From: Chloroflexota bacterium
GTDB lineage: Bacteria; Chloroflexota; Limnocylindria; Limnocylindrales; CSP1-4
DNA: 64,000 nt
Assembly (NCBI GenBank): GCA_016191345.1
Contig: JACPOU010000012.1
Span: 1 to 64,000, forward strand
Direction of reading: 5' to 3'
Shown: in pieces, positions 17,803-26,901 of the stretch
Layout of the letters: each line of letters opens with the position of its first letter
Numbering within the stretch: position 1 is the first letter of the stretch
The notes under the pieces: generated by a model
The model's input: only the letters and a program-made list of their open reading frames with translations
Told to the model about the DNA's origin: nothing
Database searches by the model: none
Translations under genes and position numbers: made by a program

Positions 17803-19203
17803 TCAGACCGGGGCGGCCTCGGTCCCGCGATCAGGAGTATCTCCTGCCCTCCGGCGCGTCACGAGATCCTGATAGGGCGGGAAGGCGTCCATTAGAGCGG
17901 CGATTCGTTCGATTGAGAAGCCGCACTGCAGCAGGATGCTGGCTTGCACGGCGATCGCAAGCACCTGGTTGAGGCGAAAGAGCGCTTCGCCTTGTGCCGC
18001 CTTCGGCGCCATGTCCTCGTCGAAGTGCGTGTAGTAGTGGCGCGTGTTGGCTGTCAGGCGGGCGAGTTGAGGGTCCGGCGAGATTGGGGTGAGAACAGAC
18101 TCCAGGGGGCCGAACAGTGCCGTGAGCCTCTCCACGAGCGATGGTTCGTTCGAGTGGGCCAGCTTAGTCACGAGCCAGCCGCGTACTTCCTCCGGGACAG
18201 CCCCCGCGATCGAATCGACCAAGGTGCGGTGCTCTCGCTTTGATCGCACTCGGTTCGGGCGCGTTCGCCTGTGCAGGACTTCCAATGCTTGGGATAGGGC
18301 CAGGAATTTGGTCTCAACGAAGGAAGAGGAGTACTGAGTCGTGAAGTACAGATCGATGGTTTCGCGCAAGACCTCTGAGTTGCTGAACCAACCAATTAGG
18401 AGGTCGGGGAACTGCTCTTCGACATCCGAGAGGGCGAACAGCATCTCGTGCGGCATCGGAGAGGATCGACGTGGCGGCTCTGGCGGCTCGACGACCTGAT
18501 AGATCGCTTGGATCAGGTCTCCGGGCGCAGTTGAAGGACCGTCGGAGGTGCGGAACGAGAGCTTCGTGATCACGCATGGTCTGCCGACGGCGATTGACAG
18601 GAACTCCTGAAATGGCTGTAGCCACTCGCGGACGAGTGCCTCGAATGATGACCCTTCGGGGAACTGGAGGCGGACTGCCCGCGAGACACTCAACCCCCTC
18701 TCATGGACCCGGTTACCGGTTACCTGCCAGCCCGTGGCTAGGGCGAGAGTTATCCCTCCAATCACGACCGACGGGAGCGGCGGATCGGTGACCGCCACTT
18801 CATATCCGCGTGGTTCAAGGGCACGCTCCGCCATCCCTCTGGCCCAGATCCACTCGGCAAGGTACGTGAACTCAAGGAAGGCTTCTGAGATCACAACGCT
18901 CCGGTAGTCGACATGTCCGCCGACTAGGACGAGCGGCGCGGCAATCGTCTGTGTTGTGAATCCGGGTGCGCTGAAGTTGGACGACTTCTCCATCGCGTTG
19001 GCGATCGTGATGGACTTTCCGCGATCGGTGAAGCCGAAGATTTGGGGATAGTCGACGTCTGCGAACGTATCAGCAAGTTCCTTGAAGCTGCCGATGAGTC
19101 GCAGCTCTGCTAGCGCGGACGGCCGCGTCTCAAGCGTCCCAGTAAGCTTGCGCTCCTCATTCTCGGGGAGCCACCAGAGCCCGGAGTAAATCGCATGATC
19201 CAT
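17803..19203 (-). CDS. apeA: ApeA-like HEPN-domain protein, putative anti-phage/abortive infection
   Basis: N-term GLWWLPENEERKLTGTLETRPSALAELRLIGSF...YPQIFGFTDRGKSITI (ApeA_NTD-like); C-term HEPN-type Rx4H motif in ANTRHYYTHFDED (18025-18042). Confidence 0.75.
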   Translation of the reverse strand: MDHAIYSGLWWLPENEERKLTGTLETRPSALAELRLIGSFKELADTFADVDYPQIFGFTDRGKSITIANAMEKSSNFSAPGFTTQTIAAPLVLVGGHVDYRSVVISEAFLEFTYLAEWIWARGMAERALEPRGYEVAVTDPPLPSVVIGGITLALATGWQVTGNRVHERGLSVSRAVRLQFPEGSSFEALVREWLQPFQEFLSIAVGRPCVITKLSFRTSDGPSTAPGDLIQAIYQVVEPPEPPRRSSPMPHEMLFALSDVEEQFPDLLIGWFSNSEVLRETIDLYFTTQYSSSFVETKFLALSQALEVLHRRTRPNRVRSKREHRTLVDSIAGAVPEEVRGWLVTKLAHSNEPSLVERLTALFGPLESVLTPISPDPQLARLTANTRHYYTHFDEDMAPKAAQGEALFRLNQVLAIAVQASILLQCGFSIERIAALMDAFPPYQDLVTRRRAGDTPDRGTEAAPV

Positions 19204-19342
19204 GCGTATGTCCCCAATCGCGGTCGCAATCGCTTCCGGGACTATGCGCCCTCTTCAGTCAAAGGTGGCGTGGGCGAAGGAGGCAGTCCGAGCGAACGTC
19301 TCGCGAATCGGACCGCTGAGATTCTGTCATTCGGCGTGCACG

Positions 19343-19609
19343 TCACTCGACCTCGCGGGCGTCCTCGGGGCGGACGTCGATCGTGCTCAGGGCACCGCCG
19401 GCACGGGTGACCAGCTGCTGGACCTTGAGCTCCGCCTCGGCGAGGAGGGCGGCGCAGCGCTCGTGGAGGGCGACGCCGCGCTCGTAGAGCGCGATCGAGC
19501 GTTCGAGGGCCAGGCCACCGGTCTCCAGCTCGGCCACCGTCTTCTGCAGCTCGGCGAGCGCCTCGTCGAAGGTCAGGCGGTCGATCGGGGTCTCAGTCGT
19601 CTCCGCCAC
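19343..19609 (-). CDS. xseB: Exodeoxyribonuclease VII small subunit
   Basis: LTFDEALAELQKTVAELETGGLALERSIALYERGVALHERCAALLAEAELKVQQL. Confidence 0.93.
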   Translation of the reverse strand: MAETTETPIDRLTFDEALAELQKTVAELETGGLALERSIALYERGVALHERCAALLAEAELKVQQLVTRAGGALSTIDVRPEDAREVE

Positions 19610-19736
19610 CGGGCTCCTCGTCGCTGCGTTCGGCCAGCCGCGTGAGCCGCGGCGAGAGCCACACCATACCGAAGGCGGCGCCGGCCAGCCCGACGATGGC
19701 CGCGATGCCGAGGAAGAGGAGCAGTTCGCCGGCCAT
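19593..19736 (-). CDS. Small single-pass membrane protein (47 aa) between xseA and xseB
   Basis: MAGELLLFLGIAAIVGLAGAAFGMVWLSPRLTRLAERSDEEPGGGDD; stop overlaps xseB start, start lies just after the xseA stop. Confidence 0.6.
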   Translation of the reverse strand: MAGELLLFLGIAAIVGLAGAAFGMVWLSPRLTRLAERSDEEPGGGDD

Positions 19737-19738
19737 GC

Positions 19739-21112
19739 TCAGCGCCGCCGACGTGCCGCGCCGGGGCCACTGGAGTCTCCGGCCGTCGCCGGGAACTCGC
19801 CGCGCGCAACTCGGATGCTGAGCGCGGCGCCCGACCGCACCTCCGCCGGATCGCGGATGACCGCGCCGTCGTCCGCCCGGCGCACGATCGCGTAGCCGCG
19901 CTCCAGCGTCGCGCCCGGCCCGAGGGCCGAGAGTGCCGCACCCGCGGCCGCCAGCTGTGCCGAGGCGAGCGCGCTCCGCCGCGCGACCAAGGCCGGTAGT
20001 CGTTCCGCCAGCCGCGCCTCTCCACTCCGTCCATCGGCGATCCGCTGCTGGGCCGCCCGCGTCGCGCGGTCGAGGAGCTCCCCGGCCCGCTCCCGCGAGG
20101 CGGCCAGACGCGCCGCCGGGTGGAGCCGCTCGAGGACTCGCCGCTCCGCGATGACCTCCCGCGACGCGGAGGTCACCACGCGCCCCGCGGCCGCATGCAT
20201 CCGGTCCGCGCCACGGGCGAGCGAGGCCGCGAAGTCGGCCCGGTTCGGGACCACGAGCTCCGCGGCCGCGGATGGGGTGGGCGCCCGGACGTCCGCGGCG
20301 AAGTCGGCCAGCGTCACGTCCACCTCGTGCCCGATCCCGGCGACGACCGGCAGCGTATGGGCCACGACCGCCCGGACAACTCGCTCGTCGTTGAACGACC
20401 AGAGGTCCTCCATCGAGCCGCCGCCCCTGGCGAGGATCGTGACCGCGGGCGCTTCCGAGGCCCGACCCTCGTGGCGCAGCTCCTCGACGTGCCGATCCAG
20501 GTGCCGGAACGCTGCCACGATGCTCAGCGCACTCCCCTCCCCCTGGACCTTGCAGGCGACGAGGACGACCCGGGCGAGGGGCCACCGCCGCCCAAGGACC
20601 TGGCAGACGTCCTTCCAGACGGCGCCGGTGGGCGAGGTGATGACCGCGATCGCGGCCGGCCGCACCGGCAGCGGCCGCTTCCGCGCGGCGTCGAAGAGGC
20701 CCTCCGCCGCGAGCTTCGCCTTCAGCTGCTCGAAGCGGATCGCGAGGTCCCCCACCCCGGCGGGCTGGAGCGACTCCACGTACAGCTGGAGGGCGCCCTG
20801 TGGCTCGTAGAGGTCCATCCGGCCGTGGACCACGACGCGCAGCCCGGTCTGCGGCTGGAACGCCGAGCGGACCCGCTCGTCGCGGAACCACACGCACTGG
20901 AGCTGGGACTTGTCGTCCTTCAGGGCAAAGTAGGCGTGTCCGGCGGTCGAGATCGTGACGCGCCCGACCTCGCCCTCGACCCACAGGTCGCGGAGCCGCT
21001 CGTCCGCCCGGACGAGGCCCGCGACGACCTTTGCCGCCTCGCTGACCGCGAGGATCCGGACGCCGAACGTACCGGGCGCGCCGGCGGGCCGCGGGTCGGG
21101 TCGAAGGTCCAT
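19739..21112 (-). CDS. xseA: Exodeoxyribonuclease VII large subunit
   Basis: OB fold LWVEGEVGRVTISTAGHAYFALKDDKSQLQCVWFR; ITSPTGAVWKDVCQVL; ILARGGGSMEDLWSFNDERVVRAV; AGIGHEVDVTLADFAADVRAPTPSAAAE. Confidence 0.95.
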   Translation of the reverse strand: MDLRPDPRPAGAPGTFGVRILAVSEAAKVVAGLVRADERLRDLWVEGEVGRVTISTAGHAYFALKDDKSQLQCVWFRDERVRSAFQPQTGLRVVVHGRMDLYEPQGALQLYVESLQPAGVGDLAIRFEQLKAKLAAEGLFDAARKRPLPVRPAAIAVITSPTGAVWKDVCQVLGRRWPLARVVLVACKVQGEGSALSIVAAFRHLDRHVEELRHEGRASEAPAVTILARGGGSMEDLWSFNDERVVRAVVAHTLPVVAGIGHEVDVTLADFAADVRAPTPSAAAELVVPNRADFAASLARGADRMHAAAGRVVTSASREVIAERRVLERLHPAARLAASRERAGELLDRATRAAQQRIADGRSGEARLAERLPALVARRSALASAQLAAAGAALSALGPGATLERGYAIVRRADDGAVIRDPAEVRSGAALSIRVARGEFPATAGDSSGPGAARRRR

Positions 21113-21159
21113 GTGCCGCCCATCGTAGGGCGCTCGGCACTGGGTGGCGGACCGGCGCC

Positions 21160-21495
21160 GTGTCGCGGCGGCTCGTCGACTGGCTGTGGCTCCTCGCCGG
21201 CATCGAGGTCGGGGCGCTCCACCTCGTGCAGACGCCCGTCGCCGCGCAGCTCTCCGTCCTCGTCGTGACGGTGTCATCGGGGCGATGCACGACGCTCGAG
21301 ACGGCCCGCGGCATCCCGACCGCGAGCCCGTCCGACGAGGTCAGTCGACGTCCGGGCGCGGCTCCGCGCCCGTGCCGACCGCCAGATCGGCGGGGGCTGC
21401 GGGTTCGCGTCCTGCGGATCCTCCTCGTCGTGGCCGGGCTCTTCGCCCTGGTCCAGGTCATCGTCAGCGTGCCGGGCGCGACGCCGGGCTCCTGA
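21160..21495 (+). CDS. Possible small membrane protein
   Basis: Two hydrophobic stretches (DWLWLLAGIEVGALHL; LRILLVVAGLFALVQVIVSV); GTG start, otherwise unsupported. Confidence 0.25.
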   Translation: MSRRLVDWLWLLAGIEVGALHLVQTPVAAQLSVLVVTVSSGRCTTLETARGIPTASPSDEVSRRPGAAPRPCRPPDRRGLRVRVLRILLVVAGLFALVQVIVSVPGATPGS

Positions 21496-21548
21496 CGGCA
21501 CCGCCGCCCGCGTACACTCCGGCCGATCGTTCAGGCGAGGAGGTCGAA

Positions 21549-23018
21549 GTGTCGGACGCGTTCGATCGGCTCCAGGAGCGACTCGGACCGGCCCTCGACG
21601 CGAACCGCGAGGGCTCGGGCGTCGAGAACGTGCTCATCGCGCTGCCGTCGTTCAGCGTCAGTGAGTCGCTGCTGTCGCACTACGGCGATCGGGTGACGTC
21701 GCTCGAGCACCGGTATCTCGGATCCATGCTCATCTCGAGCCGCATCGAGACCTGCACGATCCTGTACCTCCCGACCCGCGCGCCGGACCCCGAGATCGTC
21801 GAGTACTACGTCGCCCTCGTGCCACCGGACCGGCGGGATGCCGTTCGGGCCCGGACCCGCGTCATCGAGGTCGGGGGCGGCGTGCGGCGATCGGTCGCCG
21901 CGCGCCTGGTGGACCGTCCGGATCTGATCGAGCGCCTCCGGGCGGAGATCGGCGACCGGCCCGCGCTCATCGAGCCATGGAACGTGACCGAGCACGAGGT
22001 GGCCTTCGCGCTCGCCCTCGGGGTGCCGATCAACGGCACGGCACCCGAGCTCCGGCCGATTGGCTTCAAGAGCGCCGGGCGTCGGCTCTTCACGGATGCC
22101 CGTGTCGCGATGCCGTACGGGCTCGAGGACGTCCGGTCGGTCGACGACGTCGTGGACGCGGTCCTCGCGATCCGCGCCGCCCGACCCGAGGCGCCCGGCG
22201 TCGTCATCAAGCACGACGACAGTGGCGCCGGAGACGGGAACGTCGTCCTCGACCTCGGGCCGATGGATGGCGCCGCGGACCCGGCGGCCTGGGTTCGCGC
22301 CCAGGTCGAAGCCCTCCCGCACTGGTACCGGGCCGACCTCGCGCTCGGTGGCATCGTCGAGGAGCGGATCACCGGCGTGCGGTTCACGAGCCCCAGCGCC
22401 CAGGTCGACATCCGCCCCGGCCGCGAGGTCGTCGTCCTCGCAACCCACGAGCAGGTCCTCGGCGGTCCGGGGGGGCAGGTGTACCTCGGCTGCCGCTTCC
22501 CCGCGGACCCCGCGTACGCGCCGCGCCTCGCGGAGGACGCGGCGAGGATTGGGGAGCAGCTGGCGATGCGGGGCGCGCTCGGGCGCTTCAGCGTGGATTA
22601 CGTGGCGGCGGCCGACGACGACGGAGTCTGGCGGATCTTCGCTCTGGAGGTGAACCTCCGGAAAGGCGGGACGACCCATCCCTACTCCGCGCTGCGGAAC
22701 CTCGTGCCCGGTCGCTACGACGCGGCCGCGGGGCGATGGATCGCCCGCGACGGCTCGACTCGGGCCTACAGCGCGACCGACAACCTCGTGGATCCGGCGT
22801 GGCTCGGGCTGCCCCAGGGGGCCGTCATCGAGGCCGTGCGGGCCGCCGGGCTCCAGTTCGACCCGGGGAATGCCACGGGCGTCGTGCTCCACATGCTGTC
22901 CGGGCTCTCGATCGACGGCCGCCTCGGGGTCACCGCCATTGCCCGGACGCCCGCCGAGGCGGAGGCGATGGCGAACGGGGTCCGGAGCGCGATCGACGGG
23001 CTCGCCGCAGCGCGCTGA
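21549..23018 (+). CDS. ATP-grasp protein, PGM1-related peptide ligase family
   Basis: PSFSVSESLLSHYGDRVTSLEHRYL (pre-ATP-grasp), GVVIKHDDSGAGDGNVVLDL, FALEVNLRKGGTTHPYSALRNL (Mg/ATP site), PGM1_C-like C-terminus; GTG start 21549. Confidence 0.8.
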   Translation: MSDAFDRLQERLGPALDANREGSGVENVLIALPSFSVSESLLSHYGDRVTSLEHRYLGSMLISSRIETCTILYLPTRAPDPEIVEYYVALVPPDRRDAVRARTRVIEVGGGVRRSVAARLVDRPDLIERLRAEIGDRPALIEPWNVTEHEVAFALALGVPINGTAPELRPIGFKSAGRRLFTDARVAMPYGLEDVRSVDDVVDAVLAIRAARPEAPGVVIKHDDSGAGDGNVVLDLGPMDGAADPAAWVRAQVEALPHWYRADLALGGIVEERITGVRFTSPSAQVDIRPGREVVVLATHEQVLGGPGGQVYLGCRFPADPAYAPRLAEDAARIGEQLAMRGALGRFSVDYVAAADDDGVWRIFALEVNLRKGGTTHPYSALRNLVPGRYDAAAGRWIARDGSTRAYSATDNLVDPAWLGLPQGAVIEAVRAAGLQFDPGNATGVVLHMLSGLSIDGRLGVTAIARTPAEAEAMANGVRSAIDGLAAAR

Positions 23019-23087
23019 GGGCAGTCAGGAGTCCGTGCCGGCCGGCAGGGAACCGGCGCCACCGGCCGCGGAGGGTGGCCTCCAGCC

Positions 23088-23645
23088 CTAGACCCGGGTC
23101 TGGTACTCGCCCGTCCGGGTGTCAACGCGGACGATGTCGCCCTCGTTGACGAAGAGCGGCACGGAGACGACGAGCCCCGTCTCGAGCGTCGCGTTCTTGC
23201 GGGCGCCCTGGGCCGTGTCGCCGGCGAAGCCGGGTTCCGTCTCGGTCACCCGGAGGTCCACCGTGACGGGCAGCTCCACCCCGATCGTCTCGCCCTGGTA
23301 GGTCGTCCGGTCGAGGATCATCCCGTCCTTCAGGTACTCGCTGACGTCGACGAGCTGGTCCGCGCGGAGCATGAACTGGTCGTACGTGTCCGTGTCCATG
23401 AAGTGGTAGTCGGCGTCGTCGCGGTAGAGGAACTGGACCGGGCGGCGCTCCATCGAGGCGCGCGGCCACTTCGTGCCGGCCTGGAACGAGCGCTCGACCG
23501 TCTGGCCGCGGCGGATGTTCCGGAGCGTGATCTTCACCTGGGCCGAGCCGCGGCCCATCTTGATGTGGTGGTAGTCGAGGATCTGCCAGAGCTCGCCATC
23601 GAGCTCGATGGCCACGCCCTTGCGCAGCTCGCCGGTGCTGATCAT
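23088..23645 (-). CDS. efp: Translation elongation factor P
   Basis: MISTGELRKGVAIELDGELWQILDYHHIKMGRGSAQVKITLRNIRRGQTVERSFQAGTKW. Confidence 0.97.
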   Translation of the reverse strand: MISTGELRKGVAIELDGELWQILDYHHIKMGRGSAQVKITLRNIRRGQTVERSFQAGTKWPRASMERRPVQFLYRDDADYHFMDTDTYDQFMLRADQLVDVSEYLKDGMILDRTTYQGETIGVELPVTVDLRVTETEPGFAGDTAQGARKNATLETGLVVSVPLFVNEGDIVRVDTRTGEYQTRV

Positions 23646-23802
23646 GGGATCGGTGACTCCTGGGCTGGCGTGCCGGGGCAGGCGCGCGCCGGCCGGTTCG
23701 ATCGGGATGTGGTCGCCGGATTGTAGCCGAGGCGCCGCCGGGCCCTCGCGGCTCGGGGCTGGGGCTGGGCTCGGGGCCAGGGCGGAGCGCGCCGCGCGCG
23801 CG

Positions 23803-25044
23803 TCAGCTGCCGACGATCACCGGCGACGTCGGGAAGCGCGTCAGGCGGTCAAGGGATCCGGCCGAAGCGTCGATCGCGACGAGGTCCTCGATCCGGACCC
23901 CCGTCTCGCCCTCGAGGTAGATGCCGGGCTCGATCGAGAAGACCGTCGGCGTCGGGAGGGGCGTCGCGGCGGAGTGCCGGCCGAGCCCCGGCAGCTCGTG
24001 GACGGCGATGCCGATCCCGTGGCCCAGGCCATGGCCGAACGCCGGCCAGCGGCCGTCGGCCTCGATGACGCCCCGCGAGATCGCATCGACGTCCGGGCCG
24101 CTCGGCAGCGGGGCGCCGTGGCGGGCCGCGGCCAGGGCATCACGAACCGTCGAGATCGCCGCCTCCTGCGACGCGGCGACGACCTCGTAGACGCCGAGGT
24201 CCCGCTCGCCGGGCTCGCCGACGAACAGCGTCCGCGTCATGTCGCTGCGATAGCCCGCGACCTGCGCCCCGAAGTCGAAGAGCAGCACCTGGCCCGCCTG
24301 GATCCGCGCCTCGCCGGGCGAGCCGTGGGGCAGCGCGGCGTTCGGGCCGGCCAGGCAGGCGACGTCGAAGGCGAGCCGCTCCGCGCCCCCGGTCCGCATC
24401 CGCCATTCGAGGTCCAGGGCCAGCTCCGCCTCGGTGACACCGGGCCGGATCGACGGCAGCAGGGAGGCGAGGGCCCGGTCGGAGACCGCGCAGGCGGCGG
24501 CGATCCGCTCGATCTCGGCGGGCTCCTTGACCTGCCGGTCCGCCTCCACCCAGCCCTCGATCGGCACCAGCTCGACGCCCGGCGCCGCGGCCGCCAGCCG
24601 CTCCCAGACGAGGTGCGGGATCGTCGTCGCCTCGACCGCGACACGCTGCACGCCGGCCTCGGCGACGAGATCCGGCCAGCGGGCGGCCAGGGCGTTGTAG
24701 CACTCGAAGACGCGCGATTCCGGCGCATCGCGGCGGACGGCGATCGTGTAGCGGCTGTCGGCGAGGACGATCGACGCTGTGCCCGTGATCAGGAACTTGC
24801 CGGAATCACCGGCGCTGGTGACCTCGCGCTCGTCGAAGGGCAGGCCCGTGAGGTAGCGCATGTGCTCCCAGCGGAGGCCGAAGTAGCCGTCGACGCCTGC
24901 CTCCTCCATCCGCTGCCGGAGGCGGGCGAGGCGCGCCGGGCGGGCTGCACGGTCTGCCTCGGTCCACCGCTCGAGGTCGGCCCGGGCTGGCGGGGCCGCG
25001 AAGTCCGCCGGGTGCGGCCACGCGGCTGATTCCGCGCCCGTCAT
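23803..25044 (-). CDS. M24 family Xaa-Pro peptidase
   Basis: LLFDFGAQVAGYRSDMTRTLFVGEP; FGHGLGHGIGIAVHELPGLGR; FSIEPGIYLEGETGVRIEDLV. Confidence 0.94.
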   Translation of the reverse strand: MTGAESAAWPHPADFAAPPARADLERWTEADRAARPARLARLRQRMEEAGVDGYFGLRWEHMRYLTGLPFDEREVTSAGDSGKFLITGTASIVLADSRYTIAVRRDAPESRVFECYNALAARWPDLVAEAGVQRVAVEATTIPHLVWERLAAAAPGVELVPIEGWVEADRQVKEPAEIERIAAACAVSDRALASLLPSIRPGVTEAELALDLEWRMRTGGAERLAFDVACLAGPNAALPHGSPGEARIQAGQVLLFDFGAQVAGYRSDMTRTLFVGEPGERDLGVYEVVAASQEAAISTVRDALAAARHGAPLPSGPDVDAISRGVIEADGRWPAFGHGLGHGIGIAVHELPGLGRHSAATPLPTPTVFSIEPGIYLEGETGVRIEDLVAIDASAGSLDRLTRFPTSPVIVGS

Positions 25045-25054
25045 CGTCGATCGA

Positions 25055-26446
25055 TCACTGGTAACCGTACTTGGCCTTGTTCGCGTTGTGCTCGGCCAGG
25101 GTCTTCGCGAACGCGTGCGTGCCGCTGCCGTCCGGGATGGCGAGAAAGTACAGGTAGCCGTCGGCGGTGTCAGGGTTCAGGGCGGCATCGATGGAGGCGA
25201 CGGACGGCGTGCAGATGGGGCCCGGGATCAGGCCCCGGTTCTGGTACGTCTGGTAGCCCCGAAGGTCGTCGGTCACCTGGACGTTGCCGAGTCCGCCCTC
25301 CGGGACGCTCCAGAAGAAGTAGGTCACCCAGTCGGCGAACGGGAGGTCCCGCAGCTTCATCGTGTCGACCGCGTAGAGGACGGTCGGATCGGCATTGAGG
25401 ATCGTCTTGGAGCCGCCCTTGCCCTCGATGCGGTTCTGGTAGACGCCCGCGATGAGTGCCCGCTCCTCGTCGAGGACGGCCTCGCGCTCGACGATCGAGG
25501 CCAGCGACAGGACCTGGTAGAAGGTCAGGCCGCGGCTCTCCGGAACGGTCATCCGCGCCTCGCCGACCGCCGTGTAGAACTTGTCGAGCATCATCCGGAC
25601 CAGGGCCTCGGCCGTCGTGACCTCGAAGGGCCCGCCGTTCGCTCCGGTGACCAGCCGGTACGTCGCCGGGTAGAGGAAGCCCTCGAGGGAGGCGCCCTCG
25701 GGCAACCCGGCCGTCGCGAGCCAGGGATAGTCGGCGAGGAGCTCCGGGGTGGGCTTCGAGGCGAGGTCGTAGAACGCCTTCGCGTCGACGCCGGACTGGA
25801 TCGTCTGGAGCTGGGCAGCGATCTGCTCGAGGCGGATCCCCTCCCGGAAGGTCACGTCCACCGTCTCGACGACGACCCGGCCGTTCACGAGCGCATCGAC
25901 GACCTGCCCGGGCGTCATGTCCCGGCGGAGCACGAAGAGACCCGCCTTGAGGTTGGCGGCGAGGTCGTCCTGAATGGCCGTGAAGATGAACGCGCGTTCC
26001 GACTTGACGAAGCCGTCCTCCTTGAGGCGTGGGGCCAGGAGGACGGGCGTATCGCCGGCCTGGACCTCGAACACGGCCTCCGTCGGATCGGAGCCCGCCG
26101 GATCGGTGAGCTGGGTGCCGAGCTCCTCGCCCACCAGCTCCGCCACGAACGGCACCCGCAGCGAGCTCGGGTTGTCCCAGGCCCAGCTCGACACGGCGCC
26201 CTTCAGCAGGGGCCGCAGCGCCGTGAGGAGGGCGATGACCACGACGACGGCAAGGAGCCCCGCGAAGAGGAAGAACTTGAGCAACCCCGGAATGCCACCG
26301 CGTCGCTCGCGGACGGGCCGCCGGCCGGGCGGGGGGCCGCCGCGCCCGTCCGTTCCGCGCCAGGAGGGCATGTCCGCGCCCTCGTAGGCGCCGGGTGCCA
26401 GCCGGCGAGCCCGGTCGCGGGGGCGGCCACTGTCGCGGATGCTCAT
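25055..26446 (-). CDS. mltG: Endolytic transglycosylase MltG
   Basis: VTFREGIRLEQIAAQL; LEGFLYPATYRL; LASIVEREAVLDEERALIAGVYQNRI; LNADPTVLYAV; YQTYQNRGLIPGPICTPSVASIDAALNP. Confidence 0.95.
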   Translation of the reverse strand: MSIRDSGRPRDRARRLAPGAYEGADMPSWRGTDGRGGPPPGRRPVRERRGGIPGLLKFFLFAGLLAVVVVIALLTALRPLLKGAVSSWAWDNPSSLRVPFVAELVGEELGTQLTDPAGSDPTEAVFEVQAGDTPVLLAPRLKEDGFVKSERAFIFTAIQDDLAANLKAGLFVLRRDMTPGQVVDALVNGRVVVETVDVTFREGIRLEQIAAQLQTIQSGVDAKAFYDLASKPTPELLADYPWLATAGLPEGASLEGFLYPATYRLVTGANGGPFEVTTAEALVRMMLDKFYTAVGEARMTVPESRGLTFYQVLSLASIVEREAVLDEERALIAGVYQNRIEGKGGSKTILNADPTVLYAVDTMKLRDLPFADWVTYFFWSVPEGGLGNVQVTDDLRGYQTYQNRGLIPGPICTPSVASIDAALNPDTADGYLYFLAIPDGSGTHAFAKTLAEHNANKAKYGYQ

Positions 26447-26901
26447 CGGGCGCTCACGTCCCGGGCCTCGAGCTCATCGCGCAGGATGAGCGCAGCAGCT
26501 TCGCGATCCACGCGCGAACGATACCGCTCCCGCTGCGTCGGCGACGGCGGGCCGCCGGATCGGCCGCGGGGCATGGGTCCCAGGGCCTCCTCCGCGCGGT
26601 GGCTCGAGAGCCGCTCGTCCCGGAGCCAGACGGCGACCCCGAGCGCGGCGCTGATCGCCGCGGCCCATTCGCGCGCGGCCGCGGCCATGGCGCCCTCGCT
26701 GCCGCGCGCCTCGAGCGGCAGGCCGACCACCAGCTCGTCGATCCGCTGCTCTCGGACCACGGCCCCGATCCGGGCCACGTCCTCGGCGAGGGTCGCGCCG
26801 CGGCGCACGGTCGCGAACGCATGCGCCGGATCGCGGCCCGTCTCGGCGATGGCCAGCCCGATCCGCTTCTCCCCGAGATCGATGCCGAGCAGCCGCGTCA
26901 C
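26443..26901 (-). CDS. ruvX: Holliday junction resolvase RuvX/YqgF
   Basis: LLGIDLGEKRIGLAIAETGRDPAHAFATVRRG; DELVVGLPLEARGSEGAMA; LRDERLSSHRAEEAL. Confidence 0.93.
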   Translation of the reverse strand: MTRLLGIDLGEKRIGLAIAETGRDPAHAFATVRRGATLAEDVARIGAVVREQRIDELVVGLPLEARGSEGAMAAAAREWAAAISAALGVAVWLRDERLSSHRAEEALGPMPRGRSGGPPSPTQRERYRSRVDREAAALILRDELEARDVSAR

